Numbered from the stretch's first letter, positions 8,376 through 16,948 are shown. The stretch: DNA of 64,000 nt from CAWHMS01 sp963830495 (GCA_963830495.1 CAWHMS010000003.1:248001-312000); one strand, 5' to 3'. The notes: generated by a model not told the origin, from the letters alone. Translations and numbers: made by a program.

Positions 8376-10711
8376 CCGCGGCTCCTGGACGGCGTGAGTG
8401 AGCGCGACGACATCCGCGGACTGGCCCAGTCGACGATCGGCCAGTGGTTGCGCTTGGCCTGCTTCTGGAGCTGCACATCCGGCCGGACGGCGACCGGGTT
8501 CCCCACAGTCCGGAGGAGCGGCAGGTCCGAGTGCGAGTCGGCGTACGCGAACGATTGCGACAGGTCCACGCCCTCGGTCCGCGCCCAGTGCTGCAGCCAG
8601 GCGGCACGCGACTCCCCCACCAGCGGCGACGACACCAGGTGGCCGGTGCACCGGCCGTGGACGTCGGTCGCCAGGTCGACGGCTTCGATGTGGTCGAAGA
8701 GCGGCTGCAGCGCCCGGGTCAGGGGCCGGATGGCGCCGGTGACCAGCACCGTGCGCTGACCCGCAGCCCGGTGCTCGCGGATGCGGCGTACGGCGTCGGG
8801 CGAGAGCCGGGACAGCACATGGGGTGCAAGCGTCTCGTCGGCGAGCGCCTCGAGCTCGGCGAGATCCGCCCCCTGGTAGTCCCGGTAGACCGACCGCAGG
8901 AAGCCGGACCGCTCGTGCCGCTCTGCCCGCACCAGTCCCGGGACCCGGCCGGCCACCCTGGCCAGCTCACGGAAGCGGCCGCCGGTGTCGAGCTCGTGCA
9001 GGCGCAGCCATAGGTACGTCTCGATCACGTTGGACGACAGCAGCGTGCCATCCATGTCGAAGACCGCGATGGCCGCGGCGTCTGCGCCGACCGAGCGGGG
9101 CGTGGGCGCGGCCGGCTCGGTGCGGTGCCGTCGAGCCTCGTCGAAGGCGCGGATCGGTGCCGTCACCGCGGGGCAGTGGACCTCTCCGAGGTAGTAGGCC
9201 CAGTCGATGGCCGCGGTGTCGAACGCGAAGGCGGCCGCGTCATCGGGCTGCAGGCCGTCGTACAACGCGAGTGTGTTGGTGTCGGAGAAGCTGAGCTCGG
9301 CCTGCGCGTACTCGCGGTAGAGGTCGATGTATCGGCGCAGGAACTCCAGTCGGCGGCCCTGGCGGACGAGCGAGCGGGACATCTCACGGGTTCGATTGCT
9401 TCGTGGGGCGCGGGTGACCACGTAGTCGGCGGCCTGGTGTGCTCGCTCGCTAGCGACGAGGAGCCGCTCGACCGTCTGGGCACCGGGGAAGCGCCACTCG
9501 GGGAGGCGGGCGGCGCCGCGCTGACCCACCTCGAATGGATGCCGGGCGAAGTAGCCGCGAACTGTCTCGTAGAGCATGTTGAACGACAACGGGTTGCGCG
9601 CGCCGGAGGAGAGGTGGAACCACCGCGGCTGCCCCGTCTCGGCGGGTCGCGCCAGCACCGCGACGATGGCGGCGACGACATGGTCAACGGGCACAATGTC
9701 GACGGTGGAGTCCGGCGCCGCCGGGAACTCGGGCAGCTCGCCCCGGCCGAAGGCAAGGATCAATGGCTCCGCCATCTTGAAGCCCTCGATCCACCCGGGC
9801 TCCGGCACCGCCAGGGCCGACTCGATGATGCTGGGCCTGATGATGGACACCGGGGCCACCGTCGCATGCTGCTCCACGACACGCTCACCCAACGCCTTGG
9901 TGAACGTGTAGCAGTCGGTCCAGCCGAGGCTCCTGGCCCGCTCTCGTCCGGCTCGGACCAGCGCGTCCTTGACCCAGGTCTGGCGATCCCGCTCGGCTGC
10001 CTGGGCGGCGGTGAGCAGACCGGCCGGTCGATGCTGCCGCTCCGCCTTCTTGCGGGTCTTCTCCAAGAAGCCCGGTTGCCGGGACTGGTGCTCGGCGCGC
10101 TCTCGCTGGGCCAGCGCCCAGGCCAGCTCGGCCTCGAGGTCCACGGCGTGCTCCACCGGGCCTTCGGGGATCACCCCGCGCCGTCGTCCCGCGACGTACG
10201 CCGTGGAGACGTGCACGTAGTGGACGGCGGGTCCGCGTCGCTCGGCGAGGCGGGACAGGAGCGCGCGTACCCCCACCACGTTGGTCATGAACGCCTCGTC
10301 GACCGCCGGGTCGAACGACACGTCACCGGCGCAGTGCACGAGGGCGTCGATGTCGCCCGGCAGCGGCGGTAGGTGGGCCAGGTCTCCCTCGACGACGCGG
10401 ATCCTGGCCTGGATGAGCTGGTCGACACCTCCGGCAGCATCGACGGCGGCGGAGAAGATGGGCTTGCCCAGCAGGGCAGCGACCCGCTCGTCGGCGGATT
10501 GCGAGTTCTTCGGCCGGACGAGCACCGAGAGCCGGCATCCCGGCACTTGGGTGAGCAGCCGCTGCAGCAGCGCCTCGCCCACGAATCCCGTGACGCCGGT
10601 CAGCAGGATCTGCTTGGCATCAAGTCGCTCGGCGATGCGGCTGCTGTCCTGCTCGGGCTGCGCGGGGGTCACCCGCCCAACGCTACCCAGATCGGGTACG
10701 CCATGCGTCAC
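8372..10711 (-). CDS. Fatty acyl-CoA reductase fused to HAD-IB phosphatase
   Basis: A 779-residue two-part protein. Residues about 30-520 are an extended SDR of the fatty acyl-CoA reductase type: TGVTGFVG (38-45) binds NADP(H), followed by VHVST (Ser169), the YxxxK pair Tyr268/Lys272 and a C-terminal all-helical reductase region. Residues about 545-760 form a HAD-IB phosphatase: FDMDGTLL (551-558), VLVTGA and ADSHSDLPLL near 720. The first half should reduce an acyl-CoA to aldehyde or alcohol; the second is related to SerB and to the phosphatases fused to PlsC enzymes. It starts at GTG 10711 with GAGAAGG upstream and is the first gene of a four-gene operon. Fusion and operon together suggest formation of a fatty-alcohol- or ether-containing lipid, which is inference. 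Confidence 0.85.
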   Translation of the reverse strand: MTHGVPDLGSVGRVTPAQPEQDSSRIAERLDAKQILLTGVTGFVGEALLQRLLTQVPGCRLSVLVRPKNSQSADERVAALLGKPIFSAAVDAAGGVDQLIQARIRVVEGDLAHLPPLPGDIDALVHCAGDVSFDPAVDEAFMTNVVGVRALLSRLAERRGPAVHYVHVSTAYVAGRRRGVIPEGPVEHAVDLEAELAWALAQRERAEHQSRQPGFLEKTRKKAERQHRPAGLLTAAQAAERDRQTWVKDALVRAGRERARSLGWTDCYTFTKALGERVVEQHATVAPVSIIRPSIIESALAVPEPGWIEGFKMAEPLILAFGRGELPEFPAAPDSTVDIVPVDHVVAAIVAVLARPAETGQPRWFHLSSGARNPLSFNMLYETVRGYFARHPFEVGQRGAARLPEWRFPGAQTVERLLVASERAHQAADYVVTRAPRSNRTREMSRSLVRQGRRLEFLRRYIDLYREYAQAELSFSDTNTLALYDGLQPDDAAAFAFDTAAIDWAYYLGEVHCPAVTAPIRAFDEARRHRTEPAAPTPRSVGADAAAIAVFDMDGTLLSSNVIETYLWLRLHELDTGGRFRELARVAGRVPGLVRAERHERSGFLRSVYRDYQGADLAELEALADETLAPHVLSRLSPDAVRRIREHRAAGQRTVLVTGAIRPLTRALQPLFDHIEAVDLATDVHGRCTGHLVSSPLVGESRAAWLQHWARTEGVDLSQSFAYADSHSDLPLLRTVGNPVAVRPDVQLQKQAKRNHWPIVDWASPRMSSRSLTPSRSRG

Positions 10712-10739
10712 TGAGGTGCGCCTTCTCTCGCTGCCGCCA

Positions 10740-10793
10740 GGATTCGTCCGAACTAGCGCGGGGCGGTGACGCTCAAGGGCGTCGGACGAATCC
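10740..10793. repeat. Inverted-repeat element, family A copy 2
   Basis: Arms GGATTCGTCCG (10740-10750) and CGGACGAATCC (10783-10793), 54 nt in total, in the divergent region upstream of the lipid operon. First of three copies in 220 bp. Confidence 0.85.
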
Positions 10794-10823
10794 CGCGCCC
10801 GCCACCGGCTTGTCGGCGCGCCA

Positions 10824-10877
10824 GGATTCGTCCGACCGATCCCGCCGGAGCCACTCCGCGTTGCTTCGGACGAATCC
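10824..10877. repeat. Inverted-repeat element, family A copy 3
   Basis: Perfect arms at 10824-10834 and 10867-10877, 54 nt in total. The centre shares CCGCGTTGC with copy 1 and otherwise differs. Confidence 0.85.
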
Positions 10878-10906
10878 TGCTCCCGCAGTCACGGAGTCCC
10901 ATCGCA

Positions 10907-10959
10907 GGATTCGTTCGACCCTTGCCTCGGCCACCGCCCGCGCCCCTTCGGACGAATGC
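10907..10959. repeat. Inverted-repeat element, family A copy 4 (degenerate)
   Basis: Arms GGATTCGTTCG (10907-10917) and CGGACGAATGC (10949-10959), each with one change from the family sequence; total 53 nt. It lies 53 bp upstream of the DUF559 gene start. Confidence 0.75.
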
Positions 10960-11011
10960 ATCGCTGTGGACAACGTCCGCGCGGTCTGGGACGTTCGGTG
11001 CACCCTCGGGT

Positions 11012-12052
11012 ATGGCTCGTCAGCACCCGACAGGCGCGGCACCACGTAGCGGCGATCTCACACGTCTGAAGACTCCCCTACCGGGCTTCGCAACCAGTCG
11101 TGCGACCGGTCGGGCCAGACGGGATCGGATCGCGGCGCTGGCTGACCGCGCATTGGCGCAGGAAGGCGTCGTCACCTTTCAGCAACTGCGGGAGTCAGGC
11201 TGGACCCGACACCAAGTCGCCCACGAGATCGACGTCCAGCGCTGGTCGCAGGCCACACCACAAGTAGTCGTGCTACAGAATGGCCCGCTCACGCCACGTC
11301 AGATGCTGTGGATGGGTGTCCTGCATGCTGGCGCGGGCGCTGCCTTGTCGCACCGAACCGCCTGCGCCGAGTCCGGACTGACCGGTTGGGAGTCTCCCGT
11401 GGTCGAGGTGATCACGAGCAAGAGCGAGGGAATCCCGCCGCTCCCCGGCTTCTTCTTCCATGAGACTCGGCGTGACTACCGCTCCTGGCTGCACCCGACC
11501 GCACGGCCGGCTCGGCTGCGACTTGACCACGCTGCCCTGCTCAGCGCCGAGCGATTGAACCAAAGGATGTCTGCGGTTGGGCTGATCGCGGCAAGCGTGC
11601 AGCAACGGCTCACCACGGCCGAGCGTCTCTTCGTTGCCAGCCGCGAGATCTCCAAACTGCGACACGGCAAGATTCTGCGGGCTGCACTGGGTGACATCGC
11701 TGGCGGCGCGCACTCCTTCGCAGAGATCGAGGTCGGGCGTTTGTGCCGTGCAGCAGGTCTTGCGCCGCCGCAACGTCAGACGATCCGAGTGGATCAGAGG
11801 GGACGGCGGCGTTACCTCGACTGCGAGTGGGAGCTACCGGACGGGCGGGTGGTCGTTCTCGAGATCGACGGTGGTTTGCATCTCGAGCTATTTCAGTGGT
11901 GGCGGGACATGTCACGGGAGCGGGCTATCGTGATCTCACAGCGGCTGGTCTTGAGGTGCAGCAGCATCGAGATCAGGCTCGACCCGGACGCGATCATCAA
12001 TGATCTCCGCAACATCGGCGTCCCGGTTGTGACGGCTCGCGCCGCTGCCTGA
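11012..12052 (+). CDS. AbiEi-like winged-helix / DUF559 (Vsr-like nuclease fold) protein
   Basis: A 346-residue protein common in actinobacterial genomes. Residues about 38-90 form a winged-helix domain like that of AbiEi antitoxins (RIAALADRALAQEGVV, TFQQLRESGWTRHQV). Residues about 238-335 match DUF559, a Vsr/restriction-endonuclease-like fold with candidate acidic and His residues in RYLDCEW (Asp270), VLEIDG (Glu284, Asp286) and His290, then a DxxRE helix. No AbiEii-type toxin gene lies next to it, so it is not a standard toxin-antitoxin pair. ATG 11012 is chosen because frames extending upstream run through repeat elements. Three family A repeats lie just upstream and two just downstream. 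Its function is unknown. Confidence 0.75.
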   Translation: MARQHPTGAAPRSGDLTRLKTPLPGFATSRATGRARRDRIAALADRALAQEGVVTFQQLRESGWTRHQVAHEIDVQRWSQATPQVVVLQNGPLTPRQMLWMGVLHAGAGAALSHRTACAESGLTGWESPVVEVITSKSEGIPPLPGFFFHETRRDYRSWLHPTARPARLRLDHAALLSAERLNQRMSAVGLIAASVQQRLTTAERLFVASREISKLRHGKILRAALGDIAGGAHSFAEIEVGRLCRAAGLAPPQRQTIRVDQRGRRRYLDCEWELPDGRVVVLEIDGGLHLELFQWWRDMSRERAIVISQRLVLRCSSIEIRLDPDAIINDLRNIGVPVVTARAAA

Positions 12053-12062
12053 TGGCCGACGC

Positions 12063-12114
12063 GATTCGTCCGGAGTCGCCCAGTGCTAGCACACCGCGGA
12101 TCTTCGGACGAATC
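12063..12114. repeat. Inverted-repeat element, family A copy 5
   Basis: Arms GATTCGTCCG (12063-12072) and CGGACGAATC (12105-12114), 52 nt, starting 10 bases after the DUF559 stop and before convergent clpX. Confidence 0.8.
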
Positions 12115-12144
12115 ACGATTCTCTCGTTGGCCGGCGGCTTCTCC

Positions 12145-12198
12145 GGATTCGTCCGACCCGGGATACCGGCACCGACCCGCGCATCTTCGGACGAATCC
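12145..12198. repeat. Inverted-repeat element, family A copy 6
   Basis: Perfect 11-nt arms at 12145-12155 and 12188-12198, 54 nt in total. It shares GCATCTTCGGACG on its right side with GGATCTTCGGACG in copy 5. Confidence 0.85.
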
Positions 12199-12290
12199 TG
12201 GCGAGGGGGCAGGCAGGGGCGGCGGGTTGGGGGTTGCTGACGGGCAATGGTGACGAGCGCGTGGTGGCGAGCGTGAGGCAACGCCGAAGA

Positions 12291-13574
12291 TCAGGCGGAC
12301 TTGCGCTTCTTCGGCTGCTGCTCGCGCGGCACGAGGGTCGGGTTGACGTTGTCACGGACGACTTCGGCGGTGACGACGACCTTGGCGATGTCTTCGCGGG
12401 AGGGTACGTCGTACATCACGTTGAGGAGGACCTCCTCGAGGATCGCCCGCAGTCCGCGGGCCCCGGTGCCACGCAGCATCGCCTGGTCGGCGATGGCCTC
12501 GACCGCGTCGGTGGAGAACTCAAGGTCGACGTTGTCGAGTTCGAAGAGCTTCTGGTACTGCTTGGTGAGCGCGTTGCGCGGCTCGGTCAAGATGCGCATC
12601 AGATCGGCTTCGGCCAGCTTGTCCACCGTGGCGATGACCGGCAGCCGCCCGACGAACTCCGGGATCAGCCCGAACTTCAACAGGTCCTCCGGCCGCACGT
12701 CGGCGAAGGACGTGTCGGTGTTGATCTGCGCCGTCTGGTGGGTCAGGTCGGTCGTGAAGCCGAGGGTCTTCTTGCCGGCCCGTTGCTCGATGATGTGCTC
12801 GAGCCCGGCGAAGGCGCCGCCCACGATGAACAAGATGTTGGTGGTGTCGATCTGGATGAACTCTTGGTGCGGGTGCTTGCGACCCCCCTGCGGCGGAACT
12901 GACGCCGTCGTACCCTCAAGAATCTTCAGCAGCGCCTGCTGCACGCCCTCGCCGGAGACGTCACGCGTGATCGAGGGATTCTCGGACTTGCGGGCGACCT
13001 TGTCGACCTCGTCGATGTAGATGATCCCCGTCTCGGCCTTCTTGACGTCGTAGTCGGCGGCCTGGATCAGCTTGAGCAGGATGTTCTCGACGTCTTCGCC
13101 GACGTACCCCGCCTCCGTGAGCGCAGTAGCGTCGGCGATCGCGAACGGCACATTGAGCATCCGTGCCAGGGTCTGCGCCAGGTACGTCTTGCCGCACCCG
13201 GTCGGCCCGATCATCAAGATGTTGGACTTGGCCACCTCGACGGGCTCGTCCTTGCCGTGCCGGGCGGTGCCGGTGACCCCCGCCTGCACGCGTTTGTAGT
13301 GGTTGTAGACGGCGACGGCGAGCGACTTCTTCGCGGCGTCCTGACCGATGACGTAGGAGTTGAGGAACTCGTAGATGTCCCGCGGCTTGGGCAGCTCCTC
13401 GAGCGCGAGCTCACTGCCCTCGGACAGCTCTTCCTCGATGATCTCGTTGCAGAGATCGATGCACTCGTCGCAGATGTAGACGCCGGGGCCGGCGATGAGC
13501 TTCTTGACCTGCTTCTGGCTCTTCCCGCAGAAAGAACACTTCAGCAGGTCCCCGCCGTCTCCGATGCGTGCCAC
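12291..13574 (-). CDS. clpX: ATP-dependent Clp protease ATP-binding subunit ClpX
   Basis: A 427-residue AAA+ unfoldase that feeds substrates to ClpP1P2. The N-terminal zinc-binding domain has Cys13, Cys16, Cys35 and Cys38. Walker A is GPTGCGKT (123-130), pore loop 1 is GYVG (156-159) and Walker B is IYIDE (185-189). The ClpP-docking loop reads TLGF rather than the proteobacterial IGF. The start is GTG 13574: AAGGAG lies 9 nt upstream and VARIGDGGDLLKC is the usual N-terminus; an upstream ATG frame to 13607 is not needed. It follows clpP2 with a 105-nt gap. The C-terminal tail QQPKKRKSA is basic. Confidence 0.98.
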   Translation of the reverse strand: MARIGDGGDLLKCSFCGKSQKQVKKLIAGPGVYICDECIDLCNEIIEEELSEGSELALEELPKPRDIYEFLNSYVIGQDAAKKSLAVAVYNHYKRVQAGVTGTARHGKDEPVEVAKSNILMIGPTGCGKTYLAQTLARMLNVPFAIADATALTEAGYVGEDVENILLKLIQAADYDVKKAETGIIYIDEVDKVARKSENPSITRDVSGEGVQQALLKILEGTTASVPPQGGRKHPHQEFIQIDTTNILFIVGGAFAGLEHIIEQRAGKKTLGFTTDLTHQTAQINTDTSFADVRPEDLLKFGLIPEFVGRLPVIATVDKLAEADLMRILTEPRNALTKQYQKLFELDNVDLEFSTDAVEAIADQAMLRGTGARGLRAILEEVLLNVMYDVPSREDIAKVVVTAEVVRDNVNPTLVPREQQPKKRKSA

Positions 13575-13679
13575 CTGCGACGTCTCCTTAGCTCGGTCCG
13601 CCTGCATGCCGCAGGCCTACCACTCATGTTCAGTGTTGACCGTACCGGTCGGCACGGTCAACCATGGGCAACCCGCCGC

Positions 13680-14333
13680 TCAGCGCCCGGCTGGTGTCGC
13701 AATGGCCGCCTCGGACACCAGCACCTGGTCGATCAGGCCGTACTCGACCGCCTGCTCCGCGGTGAGGATCTTGTCGCGCTCGATGTCGCGGCTGACCTCC
13801 TCGATGGTGCGGCCGGTGTTGTCGGCGATCATCTGCTCCAGCAGCGAACGCATCCGGAGAATCTCGTTGGCCTGGATCTCGATGTCGCTGGCCTGGCCGT
13901 AGCTGCCCTCCGTGTACGGCTGGTGGATCAGAATCCGGCTGTTCGGCAGCGCCAGCCGCTTGCCCGGGGTGCCGGCAGCGAGTAGTACGGCGGCCGCGGA
14001 GGCGGCCTGACCGATGCAGAAGGTCTGCACGTCGGGCTTGAGGTAGCGGATCGTGTCGTAGATCGCGGTCAATGCGGTGAAGGAGCCGCCGGGTGAGTTG
14101 ATGTAGATGCTGATGTCACGCTCGGGATCCATCTGCTGCAAGCACAACAGCTGTGCGATGACGGCGTTGGAGATGTCGTCGCTGATCGGCGTACCGAGGA
14201 AGATGATCCGATCCTCGAAGAGCTTCGCGAACGGGTCGACCCGGCGGAAACCGTAGGAGGTGCGCTCCTCCCACTGAGGGATGAAGTACTCGGCGCTGGG
14301 CGCCGTGCGCTGATGCAGGGGAATCTGGTCCAT
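13680..14333 (-). CDS. clpP2: ATP-dependent Clp protease proteolytic subunit ClpP2
   Basis: A 217-residue serine peptidase subunit of the actinobacterial ClpP1P2 heterocomplex. The catalytic triad is visible as Ser112 (GQAASAAA), His137 (ILIHQP) and Asp187 (ERDKIL). The N-terminal stretch before FLGTPISDD is processed in related proteins. The start is ATG 14333 with GGAGGG upstream. It is the second gene of clpP1-clpP2 with a 35-nt gap, and clpX follows. The assignment to ClpP2 rests on the gene order and on the SFTALTAIYDT sequence. Confidence 0.96.
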   Translation of the reverse strand: MDQIPLHQRTAPSAEYFIPQWEERTSYGFRRVDPFAKLFEDRIIFLGTPISDDISNAVIAQLLCLQQMDPERDISIYINSPGGSFTALTAIYDTIRYLKPDVQTFCIGQAASAAAVLLAAGTPGKRLALPNSRILIHQPYTEGSYGQASDIEIQANEILRMRSLLEQMIADNTGRTIEEVSRDIERDKILTAEQAVEYGLIDQVLVSEAAIATPAGR

Positions 14334-14368
14334 CGAAGGCCCTCCAGGCGTCGTCAGGTGGTGGCTGC

Positions 14369-14980
14369 TCACTTGAATCCCCTCGGACCCTCGTGCTTGC
14401 CGGTGCCGACCTCCGCGGCCTGAGCCACGACGTGGTCGATGAACCCGTAGTCCTTGGCCTGCTCGGCGGTGAACCAGCGGTCGCGGTCGGCGTCGAGCTC
14501 GACCTGTTCGTTGGACTGGCCGGTGTGTCGGCTGATCAGCTCGAACAGCACCTTCTTGATGTAGATGGACTGCTCGGCCTGGATCTTGATGTCGGACGCC
14601 GAACCACCCAACCCGCCGGAGGGCTGGTGCATCATGATGCGCGCATGCGGCAGCGCGTAGCGCTTGTTCGCGGCACCGGCACACAACAGGAACTGACCCA
14701 TCGAGGCCGCCAGGCCCATGCCGTACGTCGCGACGTCATTCGGAATGAACTGCATCGTGTCGTAGATCGCCATGCCGGCGTCGACCGAGCCGCCGGGAGA
14801 GTTGATGTAGAAGGAGATGTCGGTGTTGGGGTCCTCGGCGCTCAGCAGCAGCATCTGCGCACAGATCGCGTTGGCATTCTGATCCCGCACCTCGGATCCG
14901 AGGAACACGATCCGCTCGCGCAGGAGGCGCTGGTAGATATGGTCGTCGAGGCCGAACGCGCTCTGGTTGTCGCCGTTCAT
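14369..14980 (-). CDS. clpP1: ATP-dependent Clp protease proteolytic subunit ClpP1
   Basis: A 203-residue Clp peptidase subunit with Ser93 (GLAASMGQ), His118 (IMMHQP) and Asp167 (DRDRWF). It pairs with ClpP2 into the mixed tetradecamer typical of Actinobacteria. ATG 14980 is used; a GTG ten codons upstream (15010, VTPTDHIPA) is an equally possible start, as neither has a clear ribosome binding site. It is divergent from the NUDIX gene at 15095, so the clp promoter lies in the 114 nt between them. Confidence 0.95.
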   Translation of the reverse strand: MNGDNQSAFGLDDHIYQRLLRERIVFLGSEVRDQNANAICAQMLLLSAEDPNTDISFYINSPGGSVDAGMAIYDTMQFIPNDVATYGMGLAASMGQFLLCAGAANKRYALPHARIMMHQPSGGLGGSASDIKIQAEQSIYIKKVLFELISRHTGQSNEQVELDADRDRWFTAEQAKDYGFIDHVVAQAAEVGTGKHEGPRGFK

Positions 14981-15094
14981 CGTGGCGGGGATGTGGTCTG
15001 TGGGAGTCACGAGGTCGACACTAGCGGCCGGGTGGGACAAAGCCACAGGAGTTCCGGCCGTGTTCGCCGACAGCGCACCGGTAAGGTCGGCCCG

Positions 15095-15643
15095 GTGTCC
15101 TCGCCACCCAGGATCAGGCCCGCGACGCGCGCGCTCGTGACGGATCGGGCCGGTCACGTGCTTCTCGTGCACTTCGACTTTCCGTGGGACCCGGAGCTGC
15201 CCACCGGACTGTGGGCCTGCCCCGGTGGCGGCATCGACCCGGGCGAGAGCCTGTCCGCCGCGCTCCGCCGTGAGCTCTGGGAAGAGCTCGGCCTGGCGTA
15301 CGACGCCGATCCCGGCCGGCCCGTATGGGTCAAGGAGCATCTCTTCCCCATGTCGCTCGAGGGCGGTCGCTGGGATGGTCAGCACGACACCTACTTCTGG
15401 GTCGAGGTCGATCGGTTCGAGCCCCGTCCCCACTTCACCGTCGAAGAGTTGCGTGCCGAGAACGTCGTCGGTCTCCGTTGGTGGTCCCCGGCCGAGCTAC
15501 GCCAAGCGCAAGCGGCGTACGACGCCGACCGCAGGGACGATCCGGCGTACGTCGTCTTCTCGCCACGGCGCCTCGCGCATCTCATGGCGGACCTGTTCGC
15601 CGCGGGACGGCCGGAGACCCCTCGTCAGCTCGACCCGCGCTGA
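15095..15643 (+). CDS. NUDIX hydrolase
   Basis: A 182-residue phosphohydrolase. The NUDIX box GX5EX7REUXEEXGU is present as GGIDPGES followed by RRELWEELGL (about residues 47-69), with the Glu residues that bind the metal ion. The family hydrolyses nucleoside diphosphates linked to another group; the substrate here is unknown. The start is GTG 15095 with AAGG 8-10 nt upstream; longer frames overlapping clpP1 are rejected. Its 3' end overlaps the convergent GGCT-like gene by 19 bp. Confidence 0.87.
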   Translation: MSSPPRIRPATRALVTDRAGHVLLVHFDFPWDPELPTGLWACPGGGIDPGESLSAALRRELWEELGLAYDADPGRPVWVKEHLFPMSLEGGRWDGQHDTYFWVEVDRFEPRPHFTVEELRAENVVGLRWWSPAELRQAQAAYDADRRDDPAYVVFSPRRLAHLMADLFAAGRPETPRQLDPR

Positions 15644-16269
15644 CTCTCGGGCTGAGCGCCGTCCAGTAGCTCCTCGAGGGCCGCCCGGTCCCAGCCAGGT
15701 CCGATGCCCGGCCTCGCGAGGAGGTACCGGATCACCTCGTCCGGTGTCCAGCCCTGCCCCTCGACCAGCCCGCGCGCCATCGTGACGAGATACGCCGCCA
15801 CCGGCGGGTTGTGCTGCGCGGTCTCCGCCTGCCACGGCGCCGTGAACGTGACCACCGGAGCGTCGTCGATCCGGCCGACGACGTGCAACGACTCGTAGCG
15901 CCCGGGTCCGAGCACCGAGCTGCCCTGGGCGAGCAGGTCGGTCAGGTCCAGGTCGACGCCTGGCGATCGTCGCATCTCCTGGGCGGCGACATCGGACAGC
16001 TGACTCAGGCTCAGCAGGTACGCGCGGCCGACCGACGTACCCGGTGCCGCCGGATCGTAGAAGGCGATCCCACCGCGCCACGTCGGCGACTCCCAGGCAA
16101 AGTAGACACATCCACGCAGCTGCACGGGCCGGATGTCGCGCGGCGGCGACGCGTCTCGGGCGCCTGGGTAGGTGCGCGCGGCTCCCGGTGGTCGACCACC
16201 AGCGAGGTAGCAGGTGAGCCGGTCCAACGCCATGTTCGAGCCGTAGCTGGCGTACCAGAGCTCGTCCAT
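15625..16269 (-). CDS. GGCT-fold (gamma-glutamylcyclotransferase-like) protein
   Basis: A 214-residue protein starting MDELWYASYGSNM. The YGSN motif and following layout (CYLAGG, GARDASPP, CVYFAWES) are those of a conserved actinobacterial group with the gamma-glutamylcyclotransferase fold, sometimes labelled histone deacetylase in databases. The reaction is unknown. ATG 16269 has an excellent ribosome binding site (GGGAGGTG, 6 nt away). Convergent overlap with the NUDIX gene. Confidence 0.7.
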   Translation of the reverse strand: MDELWYASYGSNMALDRLTCYLAGGRPPGAARTYPGARDASPPRDIRPVQLRGCVYFAWESPTWRGGIAFYDPAAPGTSVGRAYLLSLSQLSDVAAQEMRRSPGVDLDLTDLLAQGSSVLGPGRYESLHVVGRIDDAPVVTFTAPWQAETAQHNPPVAAYLVTMARGLVEGQGWTPDEVIRYLLARPGIGPGWDRAALEELLDGAQPESQRGSS

Positions 16270-16387
16270 GTCGGCACCTCCCTCGCGGCTGTGCACTCTG
16301 GTCTGTAGGCCTATCACGCATCGCCCGCGGCGCGGAGCCGGCCGCGTAATGCGTTTCCGACGCGCACCGTCCGAGCAGGACGGTCCG

Positions 16388-16948
16388 ATGGCCATGAGCG
16401 CAGTCATCCGACGGCTGGGGCGGCGCCTCCCGGTGCGGGGCCTGCCCGGAGTGACGCTCGCCGTCACCGACGCGGTGGGGATCGGTCTGGTCGTGCTGAT
16501 GACGGTGCTGAGCGCCGAAATCTACGATGAGGTGACCGAAGCGGAGGGGATCGCAGGGTTGGATCGGCGCGTCCTGGACGCCATGGCCGCCCGACGCTCA
16601 CCGGCTCCCCCTGCGTTCCCGAGCGGGCACGCCCTGAACAGCTGGGTGCTGCTGCTGTTGATCGGCTACCTGGTGGCGCTGAGGGTGCGCAGCCGCCTCG
16701 TGGCCGCACTGGCGGTGCTCGGCTGTGCGGTCGCTGCCGTGGCGATGGGACTGAGCCGGGTCTACCTCGGACGCCACTGGATGACCGACATGTTGGTGGC
16801 ATGGACACTCGGTAGCGCCTGGCTGGCCGTGGTCGTGACCGGGCACCAGTTGGCGGTCACCGGTACGGCGCACTTCCCCGCGAATCGCGGGAAGACGTCC
16901 CGGCTCAGGCGGCTTGATCGGGTCTTCTCCACGCAATTCGCGGGGTAG
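16388..16948 (+). pseudogene. PAP2-family phosphatase with internal deletion
   Basis: A 186-codon frame from ATG 16388 (AGCAGGA upstream). PAP2 enzymes need three motifs: KX6RP, PSGH and SRX5HX3D. The second (FPSGHALNS) and third (LSRVYLGRHWMTD) are intact, but the first is missing: the frame runs from LDRRVLDAMAARRSP straight into PAFPSGH, where relatives carry roughly 70-80 more residues with membrane helices and KX6RP. The junction is near base 16610 and is in frame. The enzyme is probably dead, although a protein could still be made. The last codons lie inside repeat element B1, so the C-terminus may also be altered. ATG 16349 is an alternative start. Confidence 0.7.
16876..16945. repeat. 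Inverted-repeat element, family B copy 1
   Basis: CCCCGCGAAT (16876-16885) pairs with ATTCGCGGGG (16936-16945); the inner bases GCGGGAAG and CTTCTCCACGC also pair imperfectly. It spans the 3' end of the PAP2 frame and the gap to convergent tig. Related arms occur at 36213-36278. Confidence 0.75.

Noticed and set aside
8376..8651. N-terminal extension of the zinc alcohol dehydrogenase
   Set aside because: It overlaps the reductase/HAD gene in another frame, while an ATGA overlap gives a normal start at 8375.
10766..11011. Longer start of the DUF559 gene at 10766
   Set aside because: The added 82 residues would be encoded by three repeat elements and have no protein-like conservation.
11012..12052. 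Reading the AbiEi-like/DUF559 gene as the antitoxin of a type IV toxin-antitoxin pair
   Set aside because: No AbiEii nucleotidyltransferase gene is adjacent on either side.
15062..15078. GTTCGC...GCGCAC upstream of clpP1, resembling a ClgR box
   Set aside because: The spacing is one base longer than the known GTTCGCYNNRGCGAAC consensus and the second half-site has a mismatch, so I do not annotate it.
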